50,579 bases of DNA from Acetobacteraceae bacterium (lineage in GTDB: Bacteria > Pseudomonadota > Alphaproteobacteria > Acetobacterales > Acetobacteraceae), in assembly GCA_031291725.1 (NCBI GenBank), contig JARLIM010000011.1:1-50579 (forward strand). The letters run 5' to 3'. Below are positions 10,871-18,814 of this stretch, one piece after another (position 1 is the stretch's first letter; each line of letters opens with the position of its first letter). A program made the position numbers and the translations under genes. Below the pieces are notes generated by a model. That model was not told where the DNA came from and made no database searches. It saw only the letters and a program-made list of their open reading frames with translations.

Positions 10871-10968
10871 ACCGTCATTGCGAGGAACGGAGCGACGAAG
10901 CAACCCATCGAAATGCCACCTCGCGTCTCGATGGGTTGCTTCGTCGCTATGCGCCTCGCAATGACGGT
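10871..10968. repeat. Palindromic intergenic repeat (REP/MITE-like)
   Basis: This 98-base element has perfect 15-base ends, ACCGTCATTGCGAGG (10871-10885) and its complement (10954-10968). Long inner complementary arms follow: AGCGACGAAGCAACCCATCG (10891-10910), whose complement is at 10929-10948. It would fold into a long near-perfect hairpin. The CGTCATTGCGAGG outer motif is widespread in bacterial intergenic palindromes. It lies downstream of the DHDPS-family gene (10975), where it could act as a transcription-stop or mRNA-end hairpin for that operon. Confidence 0.8.
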
Positions 10969-10974
10969 CAAGAA

Positions 10975-11886
10975 TCAGCCGATCAAACCCCACTCCCCCA
11001 AAGCCGCGTCGAGCAGACCGGATTGACGATCCGTCAGCGGCCACGCGCCCGGTGGGCGGACATGGCCGCAATCTTGGCCGAGCTTGGCGAGGGCTGCCTT
11101 GACCACGGTGACGTTGGTGCCGTTGCCTTCTTCCGAGCGCAGTTCCTCGAACATGCGGATCTCGCCGATCAACTGCATCGCCGTGGTGTAGTCACCGGCG
11201 TCGAGCGCTGCGTGAATGGCAACCGAGCGCTCCGGCCACACATTGATCAGGCCGGAGGTGAAGCCGCGCGCGCCCACCGCATAGAGCGGCGGTGCCCAGG
11301 TCTCGGCCAGACCGCCCACCCAGACGATGGCGGGATCGGCACGACGAATCGCCTCGGCCAGACGCAGCGGCGTGGGGGCGGCCCATTTCACCCCGGCCAC
11401 CTGCGGAATGCGGCACAGCGCCTCAATGGCGTCCAGACCGATGCCGTCATTGCGCAGATAGAGCATCACCGGCAGATCCTGCCCGGCTTCGGCAATCCGC
11501 TCGACATAGGCCACAACACCGCGCGGCGAGACGAAGGGGTCGGGCGGCTGATGGACCATCAGCGCGGTGGCGCCGGCCTTGCGGGAGGCGCGGGTGAGTG
11601 CGACCGCATCGCCGATCGAGCGGCCAATGCCCGCCAACAGCGGCACGCGGCCAGCGACGAGCTCGGCGGCGGCATTGACCATCGCTTCGGCTTCGGCGGT
11701 GGTCAGGCCATAGAATTCGCCGGTATTGCCGTTGGCGACCAGGATATGCACCCCGGCATCCACCGCGCGGTTGACGATGGGGGCGAGACGCTGGGGGGCG
11801 ATCTGGTCATTGCCGTCAAACGGCGTGACCAGAATGCCGGAAATACCGGTGAGCGCGCGGCGGAAGGAGTCAGGTGTGATCGTCAT
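10975..11886 (-). CDS. DHDPS/NAL-family lyase (2-oxoglutarate-semialdehyde-forming type suspected)
   Basis: The 303-residue TIM-barrel protein of the dihydrodipicolinate synthase family has GNTGE at 53-57, the catalytic Tyr Y143 and the Schiff-base Lys K167 (GVKWA). It is probably not biosynthetic DapA: it is the last gene of a catabolic run and lies 19 bases after an aldehyde dehydrogenase of the 2-oxoglutarate-semialdehyde class. Two known family members make that semialdehyde: 5-dehydro-4-deoxyglucarate dehydratase and pyrroline-4-hydroxy-2-carboxylate deaminase. Which reaction applies here cannot be read from the sequence. The ATG at 11886 is chosen; upstream in-frame sequence overlaps the dehydrogenase gene. 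Confidence 0.8.
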   Translation of the reverse strand: MTITPDSFRRALTGISGILVTPFDGNDQIAPQRLAPIVNRAVDAGVHILVANGNTGEFYGLTTAEAEAMVNAAAELVAGRVPLLAGIGRSIGDAVALTRASRKAGATALMVHQPPDPFVSPRGVVAYVERIAEAGQDLPVMLYLRNDGIGLDAIEALCRIPQVAGVKWAAPTPLRLAEAIRRADPAIVWVGGLAETWAPPLYAVGARGFTSGLINVWPERSVAIHAALDAGDYTTAMQLIGEIRMFEELRSEEGNGTNVTVVKAALAKLGQDCGHVRPPGAWPLTDRQSGLLDAALGEWGLIG

Positions 11887-11905
11887 GATAAGGCTCTCTT
11901 GCAGA

Positions 11906-13483
11906 TCAGTTCTGGCCCAGCACGCCGTCAATCCGACGCCACAGGCCAAGCGGGTTGCCGTCTTGCAGAGCGGCGGGAAGCAGGGCGGCGGGCACATCCT
12001 GATAACAAACCGGACGCAGGAAGCGGCGGATGGCCAGGGTGCCGACCGAAGTGGTGCGACCATCGGAGGTGGACGGGTACGGGCCGCCATGCACCATCGC
12101 GTGACAAACCTCGACGCCCGTCGGATAGCCGTTGAACAGGATGCGCCCAACGCGGCGTTCCAGCGTGGGCAGCAGCGCGCGTGCGGCGTCGATATCGGCG
12201 TCGTCGAACTGGATGGTGGCGGTCAACTGGCCTTCCAATTTTTCGGCCAAAGCCTGCATCGTCGCCAGATCCGGGCAGCGCACCACGAGGCTGGCGGCGC
12301 CGAAGACCTCTTCCGTCAGATCATGATTGGCCAGAAAACTTGCGGCATCGGTGACGAAAAGGGCGGCTTGCCCCTGTGTCGGACCGGATTGCGGCTGGCC
12401 CTGGGCGATTGTTGCGACCGCACCGTGTTCCAGCAGACGGGCGGCGCCGGATTGATAGGCTTCACAGATGCCTGGCGTGAGCATCGTCTGCGCCGGGGCA
12501 GCGGCCAGGGCAGCGGCGGCGGCGGCGATGAATGTTTCCAGATCCGGGCCATCCACGGCCAGCACAAGGCCGGGATTGGTGCAGAACTGGCCGGCGCCCA
12601 TCGTCAGCGAGCCGACAAACGCCTTGCCAATCGACTCGGCGCGGGAGGCGAGCGCGGACGGGAGCAGGAAGACCGGGTTGATGCTGCTCATCTCGGCATA
12701 GACCGGGATCGGCACCGGACGACCGGCGGCAGCGCGCATCAGCGCCGTGCCACCGGCGCGTGAGCCGGTGAAGCCCACGGCTGAGATGCGCGGGTCCGTC
12801 ACCAAAGCGGTGCCGACTTCGCGACCTGAACCGAAGATCAGCGAGAAGACGCCTTCCGGCAGGCCGCTTTTGGCCACCGCCGCCTGTATGGCGCGACCAG
12901 CGAGTTCGGAGGTGCCGGGATGGGCGGAATGCGCCTTGACGATCACCGGGCAACCGGCGGCGAAGGCGGAGGCGGTGTCACCACCGGCCACCGAGAACGC
13001 CAGCGGGAAATTCGACGCGCCGAAGACCACAACCGGGCCGATGGCGATGTGACGCTGGCGCAGATCGGCGCGCGGCAGCGGGGCGCGATTGGGCAAAGCG
13101 GGGTCGATCCGCGCATCGAGCCAGCCGCCTTCGCGCACCACCTGGGCGAACAGACGCAACTGCCCAACAGTGCGGCCACGCTCGCCCTCGATGCGACCGC
13201 GCGGCAGCCCGCTCTCGGCGATGGCGCGGGCGACGAGTTCATCGCCCAACGCCATGATCTCGTCCGCCACGGTTTCGAGGAAGACAGCGCGCTGTTCCAG
13301 CGTGGTGTCACGGAACATATCGAAGGCGGCAGCGGCCAGAGCGCAGGCGCGTTCCACATCGGCCTGCGAGCCGCCATGAAAAGCCGGTTCGATCTTTGTG
13401 CCCAGGCTTGGATCGATACCATAAACCGGCGCCCCTGCCCCAGCCACGGCTTGCGCACCAATCAGCATATTTCCGGTGATCAT
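11906..13483 (-). CDS. Aldehyde dehydrogenase, 2-oxoglutarate-semialdehyde dehydrogenase type
   Basis: The 525-residue NAD(P)-dependent aldehyde dehydrogenase has catalytic C301 in [21 protein letters not shown] as the NAD-binding turn and [10 protein letters not shown] further on. The length, the MITGNMLIG start and the TNPGL context match the long type III alpha-ketoglutaric semialdehyde dehydrogenases, which oxidise the semialdehyde to 2-oxoglutarate. The ATG at 13483 is preceded by GAGGAAA; an upstream TTG is less likely. The DHDPS-family gene follows, giving a plausible lyase plus dehydrogenase pair feeding the TCA cycle. Confidence 0.87.
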   Translation of the reverse strand: MITGNMLIGAQAVAGAGAPVYGIDPSLGTKIEPAFHGGSQADVERACALAAAAFDMFRDTTLEQRAVFLETVADEIMALGDELVARAIAESGLPRGRIEGERGRTVGQLRLFAQVVREGGWLDARIDPALPNRAPLPRADLRQRHIAIGPVVVFGASNFPLAFSVAGGDTASAFAAGCPVIVKAHSAHPGTSELAGRAIQAAVAKSGLPEGVFSLIFGSGREVGTALVTDPRISAVGFTGSRAGGTALMRAAAGRPVPIPVYAEMSSINPVFLLPSALASRAESIGKAFVGSLTMGAGQFCTNPGLVLAVDGPDLETFIAAAAAALAAAPAQTMLTPGICEAYQSGAARLLEHGAVATIAQGQPQSGPTQGQAALFVTDAASFLANHDLTEEVFGAASLVVRCPDLATMQALAEKLEGQLTATIQFDDADIDAARALLPTLERRVGRILFNGYPTGVEVCHAMVHGGPYPSTSDGRTTSVGTLAIRRFLRPVCYQDVPAALLPAALQDGNPLGLWRRIDGVLGQN

Positions 13484-13524
13484 GTTCACACTTTTCCTCA
13501 AGCCGGTCGCCGCAAAACGGGACA

Positions 13525-13559
13525 GAATTTGTTATCGCTATCATGTTGAGCACAAATTC
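13525..13559. promoter_or_regulatory. Inverted repeat upstream of the aldehyde dehydrogenase gene
   Basis: In the 108-base gap between the ABC ATPase stop and the dehydrogenase start, GAATTTGT (13525-13532) and ACAAATTC (13552-13559) form a perfect 8-base inverted repeat with a 19-base spacer. The gap is AT-richer than the flanking genes. It could be an operator for an internal promoter or a weak stem-loop; no U-tract follows on the transcribed strand. Confidence 0.3.
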
Positions 13560-13591
13560 CCCCCGTCATGCAATCCGCTTGCGATGAGCGG

Positions 13592-14335
13592 CTACAGCAC
13601 CTGGCTGAGGAATTCGCGGGTGCGTGGGTCTTGCGGGTTGCTGAAGAACTCCGCCGGCGGCGCGTGTTCCACGATCAAGCCGCCCTCGGTGAAATAGACG
13701 CGATTGGAGACTTCGCGGGCAAATCCCATCTCATGCGTCACCACCAGACACGTCATGCCGTCCCGCGCCAGATCCTGGATGGTGGTGAGCACGTCTTTCT
13801 TGGTTTCGGGGTCGAGCGCTGCGGTGACTTCATCGAACAGCATCACATCCGGGCGCATGGCCAATGAGCGGGCGATGGCGACGCGCTGTTGTTGTCCGCC
13901 GGAGAGTTCGCCGGGATAGGCGCCTTCCTTTCCCGCCAGACGCACCTTTTTCAGCAGAGCGCGGGCGCGGGCTTCAACCTCGGCGCGGTCCTGTTTGAGA
14001 ACGGTGATCGGCGCCATCATGATGTTTTCCAGCGCCGTTTTGTGCGGGAACAGATTGTATTGCTGAAAGACAATCCCCACCCGCCGCCGCAGCGCCAGCT
14101 TGTCCAATTTGGGGGTGTTGACCTCGATGCCGTCGAGATGGATCGAGCCTCGATCCACCGGCACCAGCGCGTTGATGCAGCGGATCAGCGTCGATTTGCC
14201 GGAGCCGGACGGCCCGATGATGCAGATCGTCTCCCCTTTGGCGACGTCGAGCGAGATGCCGTTGATCACCTTGTGCGCGCCGAATGTTTTGTGGACATCG
14301 CGCAGCGATACGAAGCCCCGGTCTGGCTGGGTCAT
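13592..14335 (-). CDS. Polar amino acid ABC transporter, ATP-binding protein
   Basis: The 247-residue ABC ATPase of the GlnQ/HisP class has Walker A GPSGSGKST (41-49), signature LSGGQQQRVAIARSLA, Walker B VMLFDEVTAALDPE and the switch His in VVTHEMGFA. It energises uptake through the two permeases encoded just upstream (5-base gap). It belongs to the importer formed with the genes at 14341-16784. Confidence 0.94.
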   Translation of the reverse strand: MTQPDRGFVSLRDVHKTFGAHKVINGISLDVAKGETICIIGPSGSGKSTLIRCINALVPVDRGSIHLDGIEVNTPKLDKLALRRRVGIVFQQYNLFPHKTALENIMMAPITVLKQDRAEVEARARALLKKVRLAGKEGAYPGELSGGQQQRVAIARSLAMRPDVMLFDEVTAALDPETKKDVLTTIQDLARDGMTCLVVTHEMGFAREVSNRVYFTEGGLIVEHAPPAEFFSNPQDPRTREFLSQVL

Positions 14336-14340
14336 GCGGA

Positions 14341-15147
14341 TCAGTCTTTCACCTGGTATTTGCGCTCCAGATACTCAGTCCATTTGCCAATCGGATAGGC
14401 ATAGACAAAGAAGCACAGCATCGCGAAGGAATAGAGCGGGGCAAGCAGTTCAGGGCGCGAGCCTTCGGCGGCATGGACCTGGGCGGTCATGGTGAGCATT
14501 TCGCTCACCCCCACCACGGAGGCGGTGACGGTGGACATGGTGATCAGCGAATACAGGTTCATCCAGGGCGGCAACATGCGCTTGATGCATTGCGGCAGGA
14601 TGATCTGGAACATCGTCTGACGGCGGTTGAAACCGAGGCTTTCCGCACTCTCCCACTGCCCGGTCGGCACCGAGAGCACGGCCCCGCGCAGGATTTCGGA
14701 CACGTTGGCCATCGCGGGCAGCGAAAATCCGACAACGGCTTTCACCCAATCCGGGAACGGGATGCGCAAGCCCGCCACCCGGAACTCGAACGGCAGCAAC
14801 ATCACGCAGATGAACAGCAGCACCAGCCAGGGCGCGTTGCGGAAGAACTGCGTCAGATAATAGCCCAGCCGCGCCAATGGGCGCAGGGATGAGAGTTGCA
14901 TCATGCCGAGCGGAATGCCGGCCAGCGTGCCGACGGCCATCGACAGCACCGAAATCAGCAGATTGAACAAAAAGCCGGACAGCAGCAGCGGCGCCCAGCG
15001 GATGAGGATGGTGAGAACCGAATCGTGCGCACTCCCCGCCGCGGCCATCGCCGAGGAGCCGACAAAGACCAAGGCGGACACCGCCAAAGCGGCACGCGAG
15101 GTGACGCGCACAGCGCTGGGGGCGAATGCATCGGAGAATCGCAGCAT
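14341..15147 (-). CDS. Polar amino acid ABC transporter, permease
   Basis: The 268-residue inner-membrane permease of the HisMQ/GltK type has several transmembrane helices. The EAA-like loop that contacts the ATPase reads SAESLGFNRRQTMFQIILPQ. The start at 15147 (MLRFSDAF) shares one base with the stop of the preceding permease gene (TGATG). The N-terminal about 55 residues before the first conserved helix are longer than usual and contain an extra hydrophobic segment (about 15-40). Confidence 0.92.
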   Translation of the reverse strand: MLRFSDAFAPSAVRVTSRAALAVSALVFVGSSAMAAAGSAHDSVLTILIRWAPLLLSGFLFNLLISVLSMAVGTLAGIPLGMMQLSSLRPLARLGYYLTQFFRNAPWLVLLFICVMLLPFEFRVAGLRIPFPDWVKAVVGFSLPAMANVSEILRGAVLSVPTGQWESAESLGFNRRQTMFQIILPQCIKRMLPPWMNLYSLITMSTVTASVVGVSEMLTMTAQVHAAEGSRPELLAPLYSFAMLCFFVYAYPIGKWTEYLERKYQVKD

Positions 15148-15908
15148 CAGCGCCCTCCCATCTGGCCGTAGCCAGGAATGCGCAGCGCACGCTCCAACCA
15201 GTTCAGCCCATAGACCAGGATGGCAACGAGGAAGACATAGGCAAAAAGCAGGAAGATCATCATCTCGCGCACATTGCTGGAATCCGACCAAATCTGTTTG
15301 GCGGCATACATCATCTCCGGCACCGCAATGGCGTAGGCAAGATTGGTGGTCTTGACCAGATTGACCAGATTATTGCCCAAAGCTGGCAGACAATTGCGAA
15401 ACGCCAGCGGCAGCACGACATGCCAATAAATCTGAGAGCGCGTGTATCCCAGACTATCCGCCGCCTCGACCATCGCACGCGGCACCGCTTCCATGCCGGA
15501 GCGGAAGATTTCGATGTTGAAAGCCCCGGCGAACAGCGACAGCGACAGCACCGCCCACTGAAAATTCGTCACCATCGGCGCCATCGTGCCGGAGATTGGG
15601 TCCATCACCCGTGGCAGCATGAAGCCCAGGCCGAAATAGAAGAAATAGATCTGCACCAGCGGCGGCGTGTTGCGGAAGATGCTGATGAAGGCATCGACCG
15701 AATGCCGCACCCAACCAGACCGCGCGCCCTTCAGCCATGCGCCGATGACGCCGACGACGATGCTCAGGGCGATGGTGATGACCGACAATTCGATGGTCAA
15801 CCAAAAGCCTTTGATAATTCGCGCGCGGTCGAAATTGTCATAGATGAATGAGAGATTGATGCCGGTGCGTTCATAAAACGCCAGAAACCAGTCATAGATC
15901 ACCTGCAT
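15147..15908 (-). CDS. Polar amino acid ABC transporter, permease
   Basis: The 253-residue permease is the partner of the next gene product. The EAA loop reads EAADSLGYTRSQIYWHVVLP, and RNTPPLVQIYFFYFG is the characteristic His/Glu/Asp permease motif. The ATG at 15908 (MQVIYDWF) is chosen over an in-frame start 27 bases upstream. It begins 69 bases after the binding-protein stop. Two different permeases imply a heterodimeric channel, the standard arrangement for this importer class. Confidence 0.92.
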   Translation of the reverse strand: MQVIYDWFLAFYERTGINLSFIYDNFDRARIIKGFWLTIELSVITIALSIVVGVIGAWLKGARSGWVRHSVDAFISIFRNTPPLVQIYFFYFGLGFMLPRVMDPISGTMAPMVTNFQWAVLSLSLFAGAFNIEIFRSGMEAVPRAMVEAADSLGYTRSQIYWHVVLPLAFRNCLPALGNNLVNLVKTTNLAYAIAVPEMMYAAKQIWSDSSNVREMMIFLLFAYVFLVAILVYGLNWLERALRIPGYGQMGGR

Positions 15909-15977
15909 CCGGCCATCCTCAGGCTGGCCCTGCACGGGCCAGCCTTTTTCAGTGTTCGGTCAAACGCCGCGAATATC

Positions 15978-16784
15978 TTACTTGTATTTCTCATGCATGC
16001 GAGCTGCGTATTCAGTCGCCGGTACACTCCATTTCTTTTCAAGATCGACGATCGTGCCCTTCTTCATCCAATCGATGGACGTATCGGTCATGAACTTCGC
16101 GAATTTTTCCTCGCCAAGCTTCACGTTGATCGACCAGGGCGTTTCCAGAATGCCGGGCAGCGGCATGGCGTAGCCATCTTTCCAATCCGGATCGAGGAGT
16201 TTGCCGACGATATAGGTCTGGTCATAGACGTAGCCGGCGCAATCGCCGCCCTTGAGGGAGAGCAGCGGCTTGTCTGAACCGTCGAAGGCGCTGACTTCGG
16301 GGCCGTATTTCTCGGCGACGGTTTTGTTGTACCAAGCGCCGGTGGTGCCGCAGAGTTTTTTGCCCGCGAGGTCTTCCCATTTCTTGATGGGCGAGCCTTT
16401 GGGCAGCAGCACGTTGACGAAATCGGCGTAATAGAGCGGCTCGATGGCCTGCACGATCTTCCGGCGCTCCGGCTTGTCGGACATGGTGGCGATCATCAGG
16501 TCGATCTTGCCTTGTGCCAGGAACTCCATCCGGTTGGCCGAAACCACCGGCACCAGTTCCAGCTTCACGCCAAGCCGTTTGGCGACATCGGCGGCCAGAT
16601 CGGGTTCAAGACCGATGATCGCGCCGGAGGGGTCGCGGAAGCCGAAGGGTTTGTAATCTGCCTTGACGCCGACGACGAGCGTGCCGCGCGCCTTGATGTC
16701 ATCGAGCACGTCGGCGTGGCCGGGCAGGACAGAGCCCGCCAGCATGCCAGCGGTGAACGCGGTCGCCATGATCCATTTCAACAT
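15978..16784 (-). CDS. Amino acid ABC transporter, periplasmic substrate-binding protein
   Basis: The 268-residue SBP_bac_3-fold protein has a signal peptide (about 1-24, likely cut after GHA). The mature start is DVLDDIKARGTLVVGVKADY, followed by the ligand-loop region ADYKPFGFRDPSG and IDLMIATMSDKPERR, typical of polar amino acid binding proteins. The ATG at 16784 has GGAGAG upstream. It probably binds the substrate processed by the sox gene products upstream; the ligand cannot be predicted. Confidence 0.92.
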   Translation of the reverse strand: MLKWIMATAFTAGMLAGSVLPGHADVLDDIKARGTLVVGVKADYKPFGFRDPSGAIIGLEPDLAADVAKRLGVKLELVPVVSANRMEFLAQGKIDLMIATMSDKPERRKIVQAIEPLYYADFVNVLLPKGSPIKKWEDLAGKKLCGTTGAWYNKTVAEKYGPEVSAFDGSDKPLLSLKGGDCAGYVYDQTYIVGKLLDPDWKDGYAMPLPGILETPWSINVKLGEEKFAKFMTDTSIDWMKKGTIVDLEKKWSVPATEYAARMHEKYK

Positions 16785-16871
16785 CGACACTCTCCGTTGC
16801 AGTGTTTCCAGACGCATCGTTGCCGGTCCCCCCGGCTTGTAACAAACGCTATCCCAGGCAAGACGAAAACG

Positions 16872-18233
16872 TCACCCTCCTTTCGCGCTTAGACCTGCAT
16901 TCGGCCAAAAAACCGCACGCGCGGCGGTTAATATGCGCTCCGAGCCTGCCCCTAAGGCCAAGATGGAAGCGGGCGTTACGGAGTTGGAGTGCCATCCGGC
17001 GAGCCGTTGGCATTCAGCGAATTTGGCAAGCAGATCGTCATCCGACAGTGGACGCTGCGGCATGCCGTATGCCACGGGACAAAACCCCTCCAACCGGCGG
17101 CCATCGGCCAGATGCAAGACAACACGGGCGGATTCCGGCGCGGCGAGCAGCATCTGCGGCGTGGAGAGTGCCGGATCGTGCATCTTCCGCACCCGCGCCA
17201 TCAGCGCCAGGATGTCGGGATCGGCAAAGCGGTGATCGATCAGATCATCCAACCGAACACCGCCATGATCGGCGGCACAGGCCACCGCGAAGGGCAACGA
17301 GAACTGCGCTTCCTGCGCGCTGTGCGGGTGATCGTGCACGAGGCTGATATCGACCAGATGCGGGACGTGGCAGAGGATGGCGGCAATCTGGTCGGGCGTG
17401 GCGCAAGCCTGGCGACAGAGCTGCGCCGTCATTTCAATGGCGGCATGGGCGGCGGAGCAAACCGGATGGGATTTGATCAGCAGGCCCGGATCGGTCAGCC
17501 GCCAGCGCGTGCCGAGGCTGCAAGCGATCTCCGGTTGCGCCGAACCGTCACCCAGCAAGGACAAAAAGCCGCGTGAATCCTCGAAGGCGTGAACTGGGCC
17601 GGTGAGCCCGGCTTGCGCCGCAAGCGCCAAATCGAGCGCATTGCGGGCAGCCATGCCAACAAGGAACGGTTTGCCGTCTGTGCCGAAGACCGATTTTCCA
17701 CCGCCTGCCATGGCTGCCGCCAGCGCAATGGCGTGGCCGGTGGCGTCGGCGGACAAGCCGAGTGTGCGACACGCCGCCACGGTCGCGCCGATAAGGCCGA
17801 GGGTGATGGTGCTCCACCAGCCTCGGAAATAATGGCCGGAGCCGATCACCTCGCCCAGGGTGTAGGCGATTTCCGATCCGGCGACGAAGGCGGCAAGGGC
17901 GGTGGCGTCGTCCGCCCCACTGATCGCCTGCGCTGCGAGAACGGCGGGCAGCACGACAGCCGAGCCGTGATTGATGCCGGCATAGCTGGTGTCATCCCAA
18001 TCCCAGGCATGGGCGGCGGTGCCAAGGATCAATGCGATGGCTGTGGGGGTGGGGGTGGGGCCGAAAGCGGCCAGGGCGGTTTGGGTGGCTTTGTGTTGCG
18101 CGCCGGCTGCAATCACCCCGAACGTATCGAGAATCGCCCGCCGTGCCGTGTGCCGCACCGCAGGCGGGACCGTCTGTGTCGTCAGTGACGCGGACCAATG
18201 TGCAAAGCGCCAGGCCAGCGTCGTCTGATTCAT
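16872..18233 (-). CDS. MmgE/PrpD-family protein
   Basis: The 453-residue protein has the family's N-terminal helical domain containing WDWDDTSYAG and INHGSAVVLPAVLA (equivalent to the active-site region of 2-methylcitrate dehydratase and cis-aconitate decarboxylase). GTDGKPFLVGMAARNALDLA and a C-terminal lid domain follow. Known members are dehydratases, decarboxylases or epimerases of polycarboxylic acids, including an iminodisuccinate epimerase. Its start overlaps the soxG stop by 4 bases (ATGA), so it is translationally coupled to the demethylase. Its reaction here is unknown. Confidence 0.88.
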   Translation of the reverse strand: MNQTTLAWRFAHWSASLTTQTVPPAVRHTARRAILDTFGVIAAGAQHKATQTALAAFGPTPTPTAIALILGTAAHAWDWDDTSYAGINHGSAVVLPAVLAAQAISGADDATALAAFVAGSEIAYTLGEVIGSGHYFRGWWSTITLGLIGATVAACRTLGLSADATGHAIALAAAMAGGGKSVFGTDGKPFLVGMAARNALDLALAAQAGLTGPVHAFEDSRGFLSLLGDGSAQPEIACSLGTRWRLTDPGLLIKSHPVCSAAHAAIEMTAQLCRQACATPDQIAAILCHVPHLVDISLVHDHPHSAQEAQFSLPFAVACAADHGGVRLDDLIDHRFADPDILALMARVRKMHDPALSTPQMLLAAPESARVVLHLADGRRLEGFCPVAYGMPQRPLSDDDLLAKFAECQRLAGWHSNSVTPASILALGAGSERILTAARAVFWPNAGLSAKGG

Positions 18234-18814
18234 GCGGCAGGACCGCCGACACGATAGCCGAAGCCTTGCGCGTTCTCACACAGCGTGTGCCACACCGAGA
18301 CGGCGTAGGAGCGGGGCACGTAGACGTCGAACCGATCCATCCGCCGATGCAGCAACACGCCCGCGCCATGCAGCCCAGTTTGCACGAAATATCCAGGCGG
18401 GAAGACCGCTACATCGAGATCAATCGGCACCACCCGCGCCAACAGATCACCCGCCTGCCCGCCCGCAACGGTGATGCGGGTGCGGGAGTGGCTGAGGTCG
18501 AGCAACGGCGTCATCGTCGGGTTGACGACAGGGGCGGCGGACTCAGACGGCACATGCAGCAAAATGCGCTCCGGTGCGCAGCGAAACGCCAGCGCCTCAC
18601 CCGCCTGTTGCACCACACCGAATGCGCCGATGCCCGCGAAGCCAAGGCTGTGCATCACCGTTGCACCGGCCCGTTCAAAACTGTCCGGCCAGCCGGAGAG
18701 TTGCAGCAGCTTGCCCATCGGAGCCTCACCCAGCATCAGATCGGGCACGTGGAGTCCGGCGCCATGACGGCTCGGATGCAGATGTTCGGCCAAAGCGGAT
18801 CGGGATTCAGCCAT
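18230..18814 (-). CDS. soxG: Sarcosine oxidase gamma-subunit-like protein
   Basis: The 194-residue product is recognised by position and by family features: LGFAGIGAFGVVQ, the RITVAGGQAGDLLARVVPIDLD region and the C-terminal YVPRSYAVSVWHTL. The gamma subunit is folded like part of the GcvT/aminomethyltransferase domain and supports heterotetramer assembly. It starts at 18814, overlapping the end of soxA by 8 bases. An upstream in-frame extension lies inside soxA and is not used. Confidence 0.85.
   Translation of the reverse strand: MAESRSALAEHLHPSRHGAGLHVPDLMLGEAPMGKLLQLSGWPDSFERAGATVMHSLGFAGIGAFGVVQQAGEALAFRCAPERILLHVPSESAAPVVNPTMTPLLDLSHSRTRITVAGGQAGDLLARVVPIDLDVAVFPPGYFVQTGLHGAGVLLHRRMDRFDVYVPRSYAVSVWHTLCENAQGFGYRVGGPAA

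Noticed and set aside
18040..18062. G-rich run inside the MmgE/PrpD gene
   Set aside because: It simply encodes an alternating Pro-Thr stretch on the coding strand and has only three long G runs.
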